Of a stretch of 64,000 nucleotides of DNA, positions 36,031 through 48,584 are shown one piece after another. Position 1 is the stretch's first letter; every line of letters starts with the position of its first letter. Below the pieces are notes generated by a model, which was not told the origin of the DNA, ran no database searches, and was given only the letters and a program-made list of their open reading frames with translations. Location of the stretch: positions 2,852,001 to 2,916,000 of the forward strand of contig CAUJLY010000004.1 in NCBI GenBank assembly GCA_963281155.1. The letters are read 5' to 3'. The DNA is from Rhabditophanes sp. KR3021. Its lineage: Eukaryota; Nematoda; Chromadorea; Rhabditida; Alloionematidae. The position numbers were made by a program, and so were the translations under genes.

Positions 36031-38245
36031 GTTAATTGTTAGTTAAGCTAAAAGATAATACGATTACAAAAAATATGGAACAGCCTCAAACTTACTTTGT
36101 TAATGTGTTAGTTTCTAGTCACAAACTGGTGACTATCTTATAGTGTGCAAAACGTAAAAGTAAGCTAAAACTTTAAATGAATTTACTTTAAATACTTTTC
36201 TTTTTTGGCATGACATCGTCCTTATTAATTGATTTTTCCAGTAAAAAAAGATGATTCGAGTAAGAAAGGTGTCATTTACGTTACCTTTTTTAATTTGAGA
36301 GTTGCAAAAAGTGCAAAGTTCGTACTTTCAGACAGTATTACATACGTATCATCAAATTATGGGTTGTTTGTAAGTTTTTGTGCAGCTATACGTTGTCAAA
36401 AGTTGTTATAAAAGAGTTGTGCTATTTTTAACCATGTTGGATAATTGGTCTGTTCAAAAACACATGGAGTATTAGTAAAACAATGGTGAGTCACACTTCG
36501 AGACATGTTATTTGACACATGTATAGTAGTATTATCTGACATAATATTTTAAAGTATTTTGAAAAAGAGAGTTTACCACAGAATTATCAAAATTATTGAA
36601 AATACCTTCTTCCATTGAAGTAAACAATTGAACAGTCATCATTATGGTTATTGCATTTGAACTTGTGACAACTTGTGATATCAAAATAAAGTGTTAATCG
36701 TACTTAAAAAAGACATACAAAGAGGGAATGTCAAGCGTTTATAAAGAAATATCTCCGCACACAGCCTTTTGATCTGTCCAATTGTATTTATACAATGAGA
36801 TCACCTTAATAGATATAACTTATTAAATCAACAGAATATTCACTTCCTGTTGCGTCAACCTCTCTTTTTAGGTGTAAATATTGTTGAATTTTAAGAAATC
36901 ATCCATATTTAATAACTTTTTCCAAATAACCGACCTAAACATATTTTATCACACAACCGGTGTATTTTGCTTCACGGACGGTATTATTTTGTGTCATAAA
37001 CGGTATGTATTTTGTTTCACAAACGGTGTATATTTGTGTAATAAAGGTTTGTATGTTGAGTCACAAACGTTATATATTTTGAGTCAAAAGCTATATTTGA
37101 GGAGACAAACAAAATCATTTTAATCTTTTGTCAAAGAAATCCGTTTTGTTGTTGCAGTATAATGTATGTGTAATTGCCCTTCTAAAAAAGCTTTACTGCA
37201 TTTGTTTCAAAACATATTGACAATCATTATCTTATCAATTGTTATTTCGAGCGCACTGCCCTCTCTTTGTCATAACAAAAACATAAATTGATATTATATT
37301 TTTATTCAACCAAACATCACAATCTCTATTTAAAGTGATAGGAAAATTGACAGAAATTCATTTATCTGATAGTAGAGTTTGCTTTCAGATGATTTTTGTT
37401 TATTATTTAGTATTAGTGATATTATAATTATTATTGTTATTGTTGTTTTATTACTCACATTATTGGTATTAGTATATTTTACTATTTCACCGATCGTATA
37501 TAACGAAAAAGAAAGCATTTAATTTATGCAATTTAACCCCCAAAATACATCTCTATATATTTTTCCTATTTTATGTGTTGATATTATTGCGGCTGTATAA
37601 TGATCACTGATGCAAGAGACTTGTTGATTGGTTCAATGCAAATAAATAACTTAAAGGGTTTTTTAAAGAATCAAAATAATATTACTTTATTAGATTGTCT
37701 GTTTTAGTATTTAGTCTTTTGACAAGCGCCAAGCTTCATTTGATTTAATTTGATTAATTTTTGTTATTTTGGTAACAGGTTCATCAAACAAACATGAGTT
37801 ATAAAAGTTGTACATATAAGGAATTCTAAGATGTCATGTGTGTGTTTTTAAAATCACGCATAAAATCAAAATTTTAAACTTATTACTCATTTGCTACTTT
37901 AAACAAAAATAATTAATCGAATAAGAGTAGGCGTTGATATATCGCTAAAAATATAATGGTAATAATAATAACGCTATTATTGTTTTAGTAATGTTGTTGT
38001 CCAAGGCAGCAGGCAGGATTTTTTGAGCTCATATAGATGTATTATAAGTTTGATTATCAAAAATAAGAGGCGGAATGTTGTTTAGGAAAATATTTTCTCC
38101 TATTTTATGACTCGTGATCGAAAACCTCAGTCAAGGTTGATATTCTATATTGTATTTCATTCGTATTTTGAGTTTCACTCTTTTACATGTAAATATCGGT
38201 ACTTAATTATTCATTTTATTTATAGATACAAATTACTACTAAAAC
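36031..38245. other. 2.2 kb intergenic between divergent genes
   Basis: No credible gene. Contains a short tandem repeat (36943-37100) and a coding-like plus ORF at 36229-36411 without a family. The leader acceptor of the downstream MARVEL gene is at 38224-38225. Confidence 0.45.
36943..37100. repeat. Degenerate ~22-base tandem repeat
   Basis: About seven imperfect copies of a unit close to ttgtgtcacaaacggtatat (variants gcttcacggacggt, gtcataaacggt, tttcacaaacggtg, gtaataaaggttt, gtcacaaacgtta). Read directly from the sequence; the unit drifts by one or two bases. Confidence 0.7.
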
Positions 38246-38662
38246 ATGGCGCATTTGTCTTTAAACACAGGATATTTTTCAACAAACAGAGGAGTTATCA
38301 AAATACTTCAAATAATCATCGGATTCATTATCTGTTCGTTGATGTGTGCAACAGCATGGGGAGGTCGCAGTTGTTTTGGAGAAACCAGAATTGGTTTTGC
38401 TTCGGGGTTGAACTTCGTGGTACTAATCATAAACATCGTCTTCTTCGTCCTCAACTTCCTGTCTCTTTCCAACTGGTCCCTCGAAAAAACCTATTCAGCC
38501 ATTTGCACTGTTCTTTTCTTGATCGCTGGAGCTCTTATGATTTGGTTTATCATTGAACGTAACAACGCTTCCGGTTTCATCATCAGTACAGTTCTTGTGT
38601 TTGTTCAATTCGTTCTCTTCATTTATGATACCAAAATCTTAAATGGAGAATCTCCTAACTAA
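38246..38662 (+). CDS. MARVEL-like four-pass membrane protein
   Basis: 138 residues in one exon, with four hydrophobic segments (about 20-37, 54-72, 82-101 and 106-128) and short polar ends, the size and layout of MAL/plasmolipin/CMTM proteins of membrane rafts and vesicle traffic. A Cys- and Arg-containing loop (WGGRSCFGETRIG) joins segments 1 and 2. The acceptor tttatag at 38224-38225, 21 bases before the ATG, supports this start. The fold call is from topology and general resemblance, not from a decisive motif. Confidence 0.75.
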   Translation: MAHLSLNTGYFSTNRGVIKILQIIIGFIICSLMCATAWGGRSCFGETRIGFASGLNFVVLIINIVFFVLNFLSLSNWSLEKTYSAICTVLFLIAGALMIWFIIERNNASGFIISTVLVFVQFVLFIYDTKILNGESPN

Positions 38663-39790
38663 ATGTCAGGCAAAAACTCTGATTCAGTGACCATTTATTA
38701 AGAATATTTTTACAATATATTACTCCACAATGCTTAATAATTTTTTATCTTTTGTGATTGTACAATTAATAAACTTTGATTAACTACACAAATAAGTACC
38801 AGTAATTAGATTCATAATATTTACAAGAAGAACTTTGGTAAATGGATCCGTCAAGCTTGCTTTTAATAAATATATTTTTATCCAAAAATTTGCTTTGTCC
38901 TGATAAATAAGTTTTTTCTCAGCAAAGTCTTTTCAAGTTCAAATAAACAAATATTTAATTGTGTGTTTTTATACTCAAATGTCAGTGAACTGTGAACTCC
39001 AAAAGGTAATATAACAAACAAGGTGAAATAAATATTTTTAGAAACTTATGTAAAGAAATGTGTTAATACTTAGAATGCCATCAAAAATAGACGTGTTATG
39101 CAATAAAAATATTCAAATTATACATTTATCTAGTTTATTTAATATACTACTAGAAACGATAACAAGGAGCATTTACAAGCAATCTCGTTTATTTTCTTCA
39201 TTTAAATGATTGTTTTAGCTTTAATTTATTTCCTTACTGTTAAATCGGAAATTCCGTAAATTATTAAGTTAGTGTGCAACCATAATTTTATGGATTATTG
39301 TAGTGCCTCCTACGATCTATATAAAGGAGATATCAAATGTCTTTTTAATATTCAACGTGCTATGATAACTTATCTTTTGAACTATATATGGGGAATTTTG
39401 AAAAAACCTTTCCACCGATTTGTAGAGCTGGAAAAGTGAGTTTAGTGATATAGATGAGAACTTTAAACCACAAGTGACCTGAAGGGGCAGGTAATAATGT
39501 GGAACCACAAAAGATAAAAAATATATTTTTTGTGTAATGATTTTAAAAGAATCAAAACTCTAATGTAAAAAGAGACAGACTCATTTGAGTTGGGATATAC
39601 CGCCTGCAAGAGAATGGTAAAAGAAAGAAGTTTTGAAAAATGTATTCCATATCTGGTTACTTCAAATCAAGCCAAAATCTTATTGTGAAAAAGATATTTG
39701 TGCATTATAAAATAACTTTGTGTTCAAATACATTTTATTAAATCAAAAATATGGATAGTTGTTAACCCGAATACATATCATTCTTTACAT
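38663..39790. other. Intergenic, no gene seen
   Basis: Between the convergent MARVEL and SLC22 genes. AT-rich, with one 63-residue minus ORF (39317-39508) that is not convincing. Confidence 0.4.
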
Positions 39791-42700
39791 TCACTGTTTT
39801 CCGATTTCTAGCATAACAGCGTTCTCATTTTTCTGAGTATCTAATCTAAGGTTTTTCTTTTCTCTTTTGCGTGATAAGAACCGTAAAAAAGGTCCTTCAT
39901 CAAAATCTTCCAAATTCTCTGGTAAAGGCTTGTCTTTCGTCTCGGGTGCTGCACAAACGGCAATAACAGCAATAAAACTCATAGCTGTAATTAAAATTGC
40001 TGGGCCTTGGTCGTGAATTCGTTTTAGTTCGCTAATATACGGAGCAAAAACAGCACCAAATTCTCCCATAAAACTAACCAACCCATAAAATCTGTTTCGG
40101 GTTGACGTTGGAGCCAATTCACTGGCCATTAATGGAGCTGAATTCCACACAGCACAATTAAACAACTTAACCATCAAAATACAAATCATACTTGCCATGG
40201 ATTTGTCAGGAAAGAAAATTGCTGCAAACATAAAAGCTCCTTGGCCAATTAATCCAAGCGCAGTAACGGATTTTCTTCCAACATACATTAATAATACGAT
40301 AGCTAGGAGGCCTCCTGGTAATTCAATTAATCCCGACAAAAAATATCCAGTATATTTGTTTTCATGTAGCTCAGTCGAGTAAAGAGATAATGCCCAATAA
40401 GAAAAGTTTAACAAAATAAATATGTAACTTTGAATGCATAAATGGAAGATAACCTTTCCATTTGTAAGCATATCAATGAAAGAATCTTGATGCTCCTCAA
40501 CGGAATCATTCAAGGAATCAACTATTGAAAGATCCACTTTTTCAGCCTCTTTCTCTGATTCCAATTGTGTTACTTTTTGATCGGTATTGCTTGGTACGGG
40601 TGTTTCAACTTGACTTGCAATGGATACTAAACTAGGTGTTTTCTGGCAATCATCTAATTCGATGCGAGTTTTGTTCAGTTTTGAAATTCTAGTAAGGTAC
40701 TTTGATATTCTCTTCGACTTATTTACATTAATTAGCCAGTGCAAACTCTCAGGCACTAACCAGTAATAAGAAAGTGTTAAGAGACCTGTTTCAGTGGTTA
40801 AGAAAAATAATTAAAAAATATATGATTTAACTCGAAACGAATAATTTAATTTTATGTATAATTGTCTTAATTAGAAAGAGTCTTCTGCGACTGTCATGAC
40901 ATTAGATATTTTTTTGATTTGATAATTACAATTACAAGATGTTGGGATTAATAAATGCAAGTTATGAAGAACAGCCTAAGAAAAGGTCAAAATTTGATGT
41001 GACACCAAGTCTAACGAAATCCCAACCATCCGTCAAGATAGTAGAGCTGAAGGTAAGTATCAAACTTTAGATGATATCAATGTGTTGAGACGGCAATTTT
41101 CAAGAGTGTCAACTAACGAGTTCAGAGTTATTACTCTTCTTAAGGAATATGAACAATTCATCCAAGAGTATATCGATACTTTAAAATACGAAATGATTGG
41201 TTAATGTTAAGACTGTTAAACAAATTCGTTTACGATGACGAGTTATCTGAAATGATCATTGCCGTTCTTGATCAATCAAAGACGCATTTGCCGAAGATTG
41301 AGTACACACACTATTGTCGTTTCTGTAAGGAATGAGCACTCAACTTATCTCTTACTGGGACATTTCTACTGGTGTTGAATTGGATAAAATATCTCTGATG
41401 GGCTCCAAAACTAGCGATCATTTAGTTAGATATAGAAGGAGAAAGATTTAGAGCTATTTGGAAAGACAACGGAGAATAGTTTCCATCCATATCGATGATC
41501 CCCACATTAATAAACCACTTGGTTTAGAATACGGTATCATATAATACATGAAGTAGCTAATGTGGATGATTCTGTACAGCCAAATCAAGTGATGTATTTG
41601 AAACATCCGGACATTGTCAAGAGAATCAGTGATTTGCTCTTAAACCACTTTTCGCCAACATATCTCCTAATGTCATGTCTTTTTAATTATACTATTTTGA
41701 ATAAATGTTTGTTGTTCTTGTTTAAATTTACCCTGAAACAAAAATAAAATTAAATATAACAGATGGATATGACTTGCAGTAGTTATGAATAATAATTAAA
41801 AAATATATATGGTTTAACTCGAAACAAGTAATTTAATTTTATGTATAATTGCCTTAATTAGAAAATAGTTTCGGAAAAAGAGTCTTCTACGACTGTCTAA
41901 TGACATTAGATTATTTTTGATTTGATAATTGCAATTACAAAATTTCAAGAAAAGCAAATAACAGTTATGAAGATAAGCCAAAGAAAATGCCAAACTTGAG
42001 TATAACGCCACGTCTAACAAGAAGCAAAACCATCCATAAAGAGAATAGAGTTGAAAGTAAGCATCAAGCTATTAATCAAATTTTAGCTAAAATTGATAAT
42101 TTAACCAGTAATTGACAAGAGTTTCAACGAAAGAGTATGAAGATATTAGTGTTAGTAGGGAATATGAATTAGTTTTCGAAGAGTATATCAAAATATTAGG
42201 ATTCAAAACTGTTGAAAAAGGTAAAAAGTATGAAACTAAGAAGACTGTTCAATATCACGGTGCTTTTACTGAAAATGTAGAAAGAATTGGTTTCTCTTGT
42301 TTTACTTTACAGCACGCCTTTTTTGTGATCGTAGTTTCCTATCAGGCAGAATGGAGAAAGACACAGTAAAGGATGGTGAAATGAATAATGAGAGAAGTTA
42401 GTGGAGATCATGAGCTGAATAGATCGTGCAAGACAATGGTGTTGAAGCAGAAAGACTAAAGAAGGAGCGCAAGGGAAAGTCTGTTGAGTATTTGAGAAAA
42501 GAATTGTATGAAAGCCGCGTAAGTTTTAATTGAGTTGTTTGATTAATCATTCTTTTTAGAAGTCTAGTAAAGATAAAGATTCAATTATCTACTTATTGCG
42601 CCAGCCTAAAACAAAGGTACCTTCTACACCGGCCGAAAATGATCCAGATACAAGATTCGAAGAGCATGGTGATGAACATCAATTAAAAAGGATTCCAAAT

Positions 42701-44616
42701 GCCCACTGGCCAACAAGTACACATGCCATTTGCACTAAAAGAAGATGAAATCGCTGCAATTTTTGAAGATAGTAAGGCTGTCGATGCTATCTGTTCAAAA
42801 CAAATGTATGGCGAAAAAACGGCTCTTGACATGGAGAACTGCATTGCTTACTCAGATTCTGAGTTTACCAATTATTTGACAATAGACTGTCTACATTTAT
42901 TTTGTTAGCTGAGGAAGATACTGTCAATGCTCTTGGAAATGCTTTCTACAACGATCTTATCAATGATCATTGAGCATATAACATTAAAAGAACCTTTCCA
43001 CAAAGTGGCATCGGTTCTATTGAGGATGGTAAATTGAAATGCCCCGCAAAGCATGCAAGTATAAAACCAATCATTATTGTCGTCTGAGGAGTCATTGCAA
43101 ATTCCAAGCCTGTGATGAATTAAAGATAAGTGCAAGAAGCGGTTTAGAAAGGATCGAAAATTGACTGATGTCAAATTATGGAACCATTTGATGGATAAAC
43201 ATGAAAAAGCTACTGCTCGAAATTGTTTAAAGAATAAGCACTCTACTTATCTCTTATTGAATGTTCCTACTAGTGTTGAATTGGGCAAAATATCTCTGAT
43301 TGAATTCAAGAAGCTAATATTTTATGTTGGAGTCTCTTGTGCGGTGAAAGAAGATTACAAATGCATGGCTCCGAAACTAGACGGGGCATGAGATGATACA
43401 TTCCGTTACATACAAAAGGAAAAAGACTTAGAGCTATTTGGAAAGAGAAATAGTTGCCATCCATGCTGATGATCTTCAAATTAATCAAGTGATGTATTTT
43501 AAACATCCTGAGATCGTCAAGAGAATCAGTGACATTGCTCTTAAACCACTTTTTGCCAACATATCTCCTAGTGTCATGTCTTTTTAATTATACTATTTTG
43601 AATAAATTTTTGTTGTTGTTTAAATTTACCCTGAAATAAAAAGAACATTAAATAGAATTAGACGGATAACATACGGTGCTGTCAGGAAAAAGTATAGGTA
43701 GCGCCAAGACGTGATGTACATTCTTAAAACACCCACGATAACATATCCAAAGACCCACGTTAAATTGGACAAAGCCGGCACAAAAGAACGGAACTCGAGA
43801 GAGACTGATTCTAATGATAGCGTATATGCGATCAACATATACGACCCCGTCCCAAAGCCAGATATAAAGCGGAAGATCAAAAAAGTAAAATAAGTTGGTG
43901 CCAATGCGACTCCGATATTAGCTCCCACTGCCATCCACAAAGGAATAAGAAAAGTCAATTTTCGGCCATGTTTGTCTCCGAGATGCGTCAAAAACGGCGT
44001 TGCGATCATTGATCCTAGCATAAATACCGATGTACCATGTTGCAGCCATGTCTTTTGGTCGCAAACCAGGCCAAACTAAAAAAATATAAATTCTTATCAA
44101 AATTCTTAACACCTCGCGAAGAAGGTCATTAGAGTGATACAAAAGTGTGATTGAAAGGTAAAAAGATATGCAACAACCCACCTCGGATGATAGTGTACTT
44201 GCAGTTGATTCGTTGAAAAAAAATGAAGAATATGAGTTTGTCCCACAGGTAGAAGTCAAATTTGTGGACACGTCTGTTAAGATGCAATTATTCTCTGACA
44301 CCGTGTACCTAGATGATGAATTATTATCGAAAGAACAAGAAAAATAATCTGGATCCTCAGCAATAAAAGACATAACCATTGCCTCAGTCGCATAGAAAAT
44401 CGAAGCCAAGTTGACTAAGACGTAAGTTCTCATTTGAAGGAAGCCGTATTTGCCAAATTTACTCAAAATTTTGTCAGCGTCCAAGTTGTTAGGTACATTT
44501 TCGGTGTAGTAACTCTTTGATACTGTTCTGGAGGGTCTGATTATAGTATTCCTGGCCATAGGGATTGTGTAACCTTCCACATTTTCGCGATTTAGACTCG
44601 AACTTCGTTTTGTCAT
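39791..44616 (-). CDS. SLC22-type organic ion transporter (MFS)
   Basis: Major facilitator of the SLC22 (organic cation/anion/carnitine) type at the plasma membrane. Exons are 44616-44182, 44075-43664 and 40785-39791, 613 residues. It has TM1 (YVLVNLASIFYATEAMVMS), then the family's large Cys-rich, N-glycosylatable extracellular loop, TM2 with GSMIATPFLTHLGDKHGRK (the MFS GD-x-x-GRK motif), SWRYLYFFLTAPYVI, YWLVPESLHWL, a long charged central loop, and six C-terminal segments with YVGRKS, ELAPTSTRNR and APETKDKPLPE. The big intron (2,878 bases) is best spliced from c|gtcta at 43664 to the AG at 40787-40786, which alone keeps frame. That donor is non-ideal; a better gtatgt 11 bases upstream breaks frame. 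Substrate unknown. Confidence 0.87.
40806..41784 (+). pseudogene. Decayed family copy, tandem unit 1, in SLC22 intron
   Basis: Starts with aattaaaaaatatat and ttaactcgaaac and ends with tttaaatttaccctgaaa, as unit 2 does. From 40939 the plus strand reads MLGLINASYEEQPKKRSKFD, then shifts frame at a donor-like aaggtaagt. A block YQTLDDINVLRRQFSRVS follows, with LLKEYEQFIQEYIDTLKYE. The unit ends with VMYLKHPDIVKRISDLLLNHF (about 41590-41655). Unit 1 is about half as long as unit 2, so it has internal deletions. Antisense to the SLC22 gene. Confidence 0.7.
41792..43640 (+). pseudogene. Decayed family copy, tandem unit 2, in SLC22 intron
   Basis: Near-repeat of unit 1 at both ends, with extra middle sequence. 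Plus-strand blocks include SREYELVFEEYIKILGF (about 42135-42205), a 69-codon frame at 42699-42908 with ALDMENCIAYS, a Cys/His-rich stretch CKYKTNHYCRLRSHC near 43048-43092, KLTDVKLWNHLMDKH at about 43161, and the end block VMYFKHPEIVKRISDIALKP (43492-43551) closing at MSF-stop. Stops and frame changes show decay. Antisense to its host. Confidence 0.7.
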
Positions 44617-45570
44617 AGTACAAATATTTTTTTAAAACAGCAATTAACACGATGCAAGGAATGTAACAAAAGGTATAAAGGCAATATCTACGAGAGCAAG
44701 TACAAATTGATACAATTATTTATTTGATATGTTAATAAATGAATAATTTTGTTTCCAATTTAAAAAATGCACAATACCTGTGTATCACCTCAATGAAGAA
44801 TAATAAGGCAAAACCTGTCACGGAAGAAGGTTTTAATCAAAGTTATCACCTAGACACTATACCTTCGTCTATCATCTGAATCGCAAAAAGGGTACATTCG
44901 ACAAAAAAGGTATCGTTGGTTAAAAAGATAGGCGATTGGCCAGTCACATATTGCTGATAAGAGGTCCGAATTCAATCTGATATGTCAATTTGGACGCATC
45001 CAAAAATCAGGCCCAGCTATGCTATCAAATGTTTGTTATTTGTTTTGAATTCAACATGTTTTGAATGACTTTCTACAATAATATTCTTAATCTAAAAAAT
45101 GTGTTCAAACAGTATTTAATAGTACTGATCAACGCTCATCTTAAACTTGCTTTTTCAAGTAAATGGGGCCGTCTTCCATGGATTACTGTCTTTGAGATTG
45201 GAAGGATGTTCACTAAGCCATGCAATACAACGTAAGCATTGAATGTACTCTAAGTATTATAATAAAAGTGCATATTAACAACTAATTCAGTTGTCGATTA
45301 AATTTATATTATTTAAAACTACCGTTATTATAGTATACTCTATGATAGTGTGAGTCCCTTATTTGGACAGCCGTATCTGTTAATTTAAAAAATCATGCTT
45401 GCCTTTTACATTAAATTGATTGTAATAGTTGTTTTTTGCGAATAAGATTAAGATTTGTACCATTTGTAAATACTTACTAGTGTACCCCAAACATATGTAC
45501 AAAAAGTATACTAATATTTGTGATAACATATTTACTTCCAAATTGATAATATTATTTGTTTTTAGAGACT
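44617..45570. other. Intergenic between divergent SLC22 and CLPTM1
   Basis: Shared 5' region. An open stretch at about 45,110-45,233 (ending near a donor-like gtaagc) might be a leader exon of CLPTM1 or debris; no ATG-initiated frame supports a gene. The leader acceptor of CLPTM1 is at 45564-45565. Confidence 0.4.
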
Positions 45571-47656
45571 ATGACAGAGGTAGCTCCAATGGATGCTGCG
45601 CCAGGAGTTCAGGAACCTGTCAATGAGGTAGGGTACACATTTATTTAGATGAAAATCAAACAAATACTTAAATAAATGACACAAAATTCATTTCTGCATA
45701 AGAAGACACTCCAATAATACTCATAAATATGTATTTACTGATCGTATATTATTTTAGGGAACATGGGGAACTGTCAAATCACTTGCCAAGAGAATGTTTT
45801 TCTTTTACATGGTAACGAGTGTAATGAAAAATTTTATGGGAACAAACACTCCAGCCCCAACTGCAACATCAACCACTGGAGGTGGTGTTGCTCCATCTGC
45901 AGCTGTGCTGACTGGCCATAATGTTTTTGATATGTATCAACAACTGGATTTTTACATGTATCTAAGTGATTCAGATAATGTATTTCATGATTTCACACAA
46001 ACTGACGCCTTGTTCTGGAAGAAGGAAAAGATATCCTATGGAAATTGGGATCAATTTAATCCAGATGGTTTTATCAGTCATTCCAAGACTTTCCCTACAC
46101 CGCAATATTTGATTAATAATGCCTCTATCTACTTGCACGCATTCGTAACAAAACACGGAAAATCACCTGACCCCACTAGCCCAACCTACAAAAAACACGA
46201 AGTTATTTATGGAGTGCATAAATTGAACAAACACAAGAAAAAGCATTACAAGAAAACGGCCAATTTGTTGACGGGAGTCTCTGAAATTTCAGATGAAGAT
46301 TTAAAGAAAGCTGAGATTATGAAATACGAAGTTCTTAATTTTTGGCACAACAACCTTACTGTAAATCTTGTTTATGATTTTACTCAATTAACTTCGAATG
46401 CCCTCCCAGCTCCTTTTGACAAGTATGTTAAATTTGACGCCAGAACCAGAACGTACAAGCCAATCATGTATTTCAACAGTTATTGGAACTTAAATACTGA
46501 ATATATGCCTCTTAATGACACGGTCAAAGAAATCACTCTTGACTTGACATTCCAACCATTGTCGTTCTTCAAATTCCAAATGTATGCTTCCCAAAGTGAA
46601 AAAAGTCAATGGTCTGCAATGCTTGGTCAAGATACAGGAGATGATGAGGGAGACGGTCATGATTCAATCAAAACGGCTTTAATAGAAACAAATATATACT
46701 TGTTGGGATTAACTGTTATTGTTTCAATTCTCCATACCGTCTTTGAGGTATTGGCTTTCAAGAATGATATTGCCTTCTGGAAGAACAAGAAGAGTGCAGA
46801 AGGACTGAGTGTTCGTACTGTTTTGATTAACGTCGTTCAACAATTTATCATGTTACTGTACATCATTGATAATGATACAAATTACATGATTCGTAAGTTT
46901 CAATTCTAACACAGCAATAATTGTTTTGTCATTATTACTTTAGGTGTCAGCGGATGTATTGGGCTTATTATTGAACTTTGGAAAGTACCAAAATGCATGA
47001 ATGTGTCAATTGACTACGAAAATAAATTATTTGGAATTATCCCTAGAATTAAAATTGAAGATCAGAAGGCATATGTTGAGTCTCAGACAAAGGAATATGA
47101 CGATACAGCTTTTAAATATCTCAGTTGGTTATGTTTCCCGTTGTTGGTTGGATATGCAGTATATAGTTTAGTTTATCATGAGCAAAAAGGATGGTACTCG
47201 TGGGTTTTGAATATGTTCTATGGATACTTGTTAGCCTTTGGCTTTATCATGATGACTCCTCAATTATTTATTAATTACAAATTAAAGAGTGTAGCACACC
47301 TTCCATGGCGTCAATTAATGTACAAAACGCTTTCAACATTCGTGGATGATCTATTCAGTTTTGTTATCAAGATGCCAACATTATATAGGTACTTTATTAA
47401 AAATAGTACACATGCTAATAAGTTCTTTTTTCAGGATCGGCTGTTTCCGTGATGATCTGATTTTCTTTGTAAGAATTGATGCGTGATCTTTATATAATGT
47501 ACTTTTTCTAGGTTTACCTCTTATCAAAAATGGGCTTATCGCGTGGATTACAATCGTGTAAATGAATACGGAATTTCTGGAGAAGATATGGTTGAAACAA
47601 AGGAAATCAAGGATAATACTACAGCAGAGCCAATTGAATCTAAGAAAGATAAGTAA
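45571..47656 (+). CDS. CLPTM1: CLPTM1 family membrane protein
   Basis: Multipass ER/Golgi protein that retains GABA-A receptor subunits in vertebrates; the family also includes CLPTM1L. Exons are 45571-45627, 45758-46892, 46944-47388, 47435-47468 and 47512-47656. It starts MTEVAPMDAAPG. The luminal domain carries NVFDMYQQLDFYMYLSD, and the C-terminal half has repeated membrane segments (LLGLTVIVSILHTVFEVLAF, QQFIMLLYIIDND, LAFGFIMMTPQLFINYKLKSVAHLPW). The conserved end IGCFRDDLIFF-VYLYQKW-YRVD...VNEYGISGED is present, but at 47512 the frame needs one base fewer: GTT TAC CTC is followed by an extra t before TAT CAA AAA TGG. The last exon is otherwise well conserved. See findings. Confidence 0.92.
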
Positions 47657-48584
47657 TATCTTCTTTAATTATTTTGTTGCGGTAACAATTATTTGTTGTT
47701 CACTTTATTTTTATAAATTTGTTTAATAATAATAAAATAATGAATTGTTTTAATAAAAAGATGTTTCAATTTGATTTAAATTTAATAAGCTCTTTTGATT
47801 TATCATGTGTTCTTAGAATATCTGTCAATAAATATCATGTATGTGGATAATATGTTGTATGTGTCTAAAAGTTTGTGGATATCTATTCAGGTCACGGACA
47901 ACACTACCATGAAATCAATTTGAATCGCTTATTTTTGAAAATTATTTTCTAAATATTTATGACTAAATAGGCAAAAAATTGTAGAATTATCTAATTTGAA
48001 GGTTAAGAGTAACTTAAGTGTTCAAGGTTTCTAAAGTTGAAACAGTTTTTTCCAAACTGGAATGAATTTGTCTTTAAGTAGCACAAATTGAAAGCCTGTT
48101 TTAAGGATAGTGATGAAACGTTGTATATAGTTTTATCAGATGAAAGTTGCCGCACTACTTGTTTAAATCACGTCTTGATATTTTCGTGAGTTTAAATTTA
48201 CTCTATATTTGTAACTAGACAAGTAATAAACACAGAAATAATAATTGTTCCCTATTTATCTATCGATGCGAATCCATTTTTACTGTTGATATATTAATTT
48301 AAACATATTTCGATATTGGAATATATATTTATTACCACTTTATTAACAAGTTTGTATACTTTTATTGTTGTTGATAATCCGATTTATTGATACAATTCCA
48401 TTTACTACATATTTAGATATACTTAATTTGGATACCCTTTAGATTTTAATTTAGATATTAATTCAGTTATTATTTAGGTATTATTCAGATATCATTTATT
48501 TATTATTCAGTTATTATTCAGATATTATTTATTTATTATTCAGTTATTATTCAGATATTATTTAGGTATTATTTAAAGTGAGAC
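47657..48584. other. Intergenic 3' of CLPTM1
   Basis: Poly(A) region of CLPTM1 (aataataaaataatg near 47730) and a short tandem repeat ending just before the next gene. No other gene seen. Confidence 0.4.
48481..48571. repeat. 33-base AT-rich tandem repeat
   Basis: Almost three copies of ttattattcagatattatttatttattattcag with few changes, ending about 13 bases before the ATG at 48585. Looser att-cag-tta copies continue leftward to about 48461. Confidence 0.8.
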
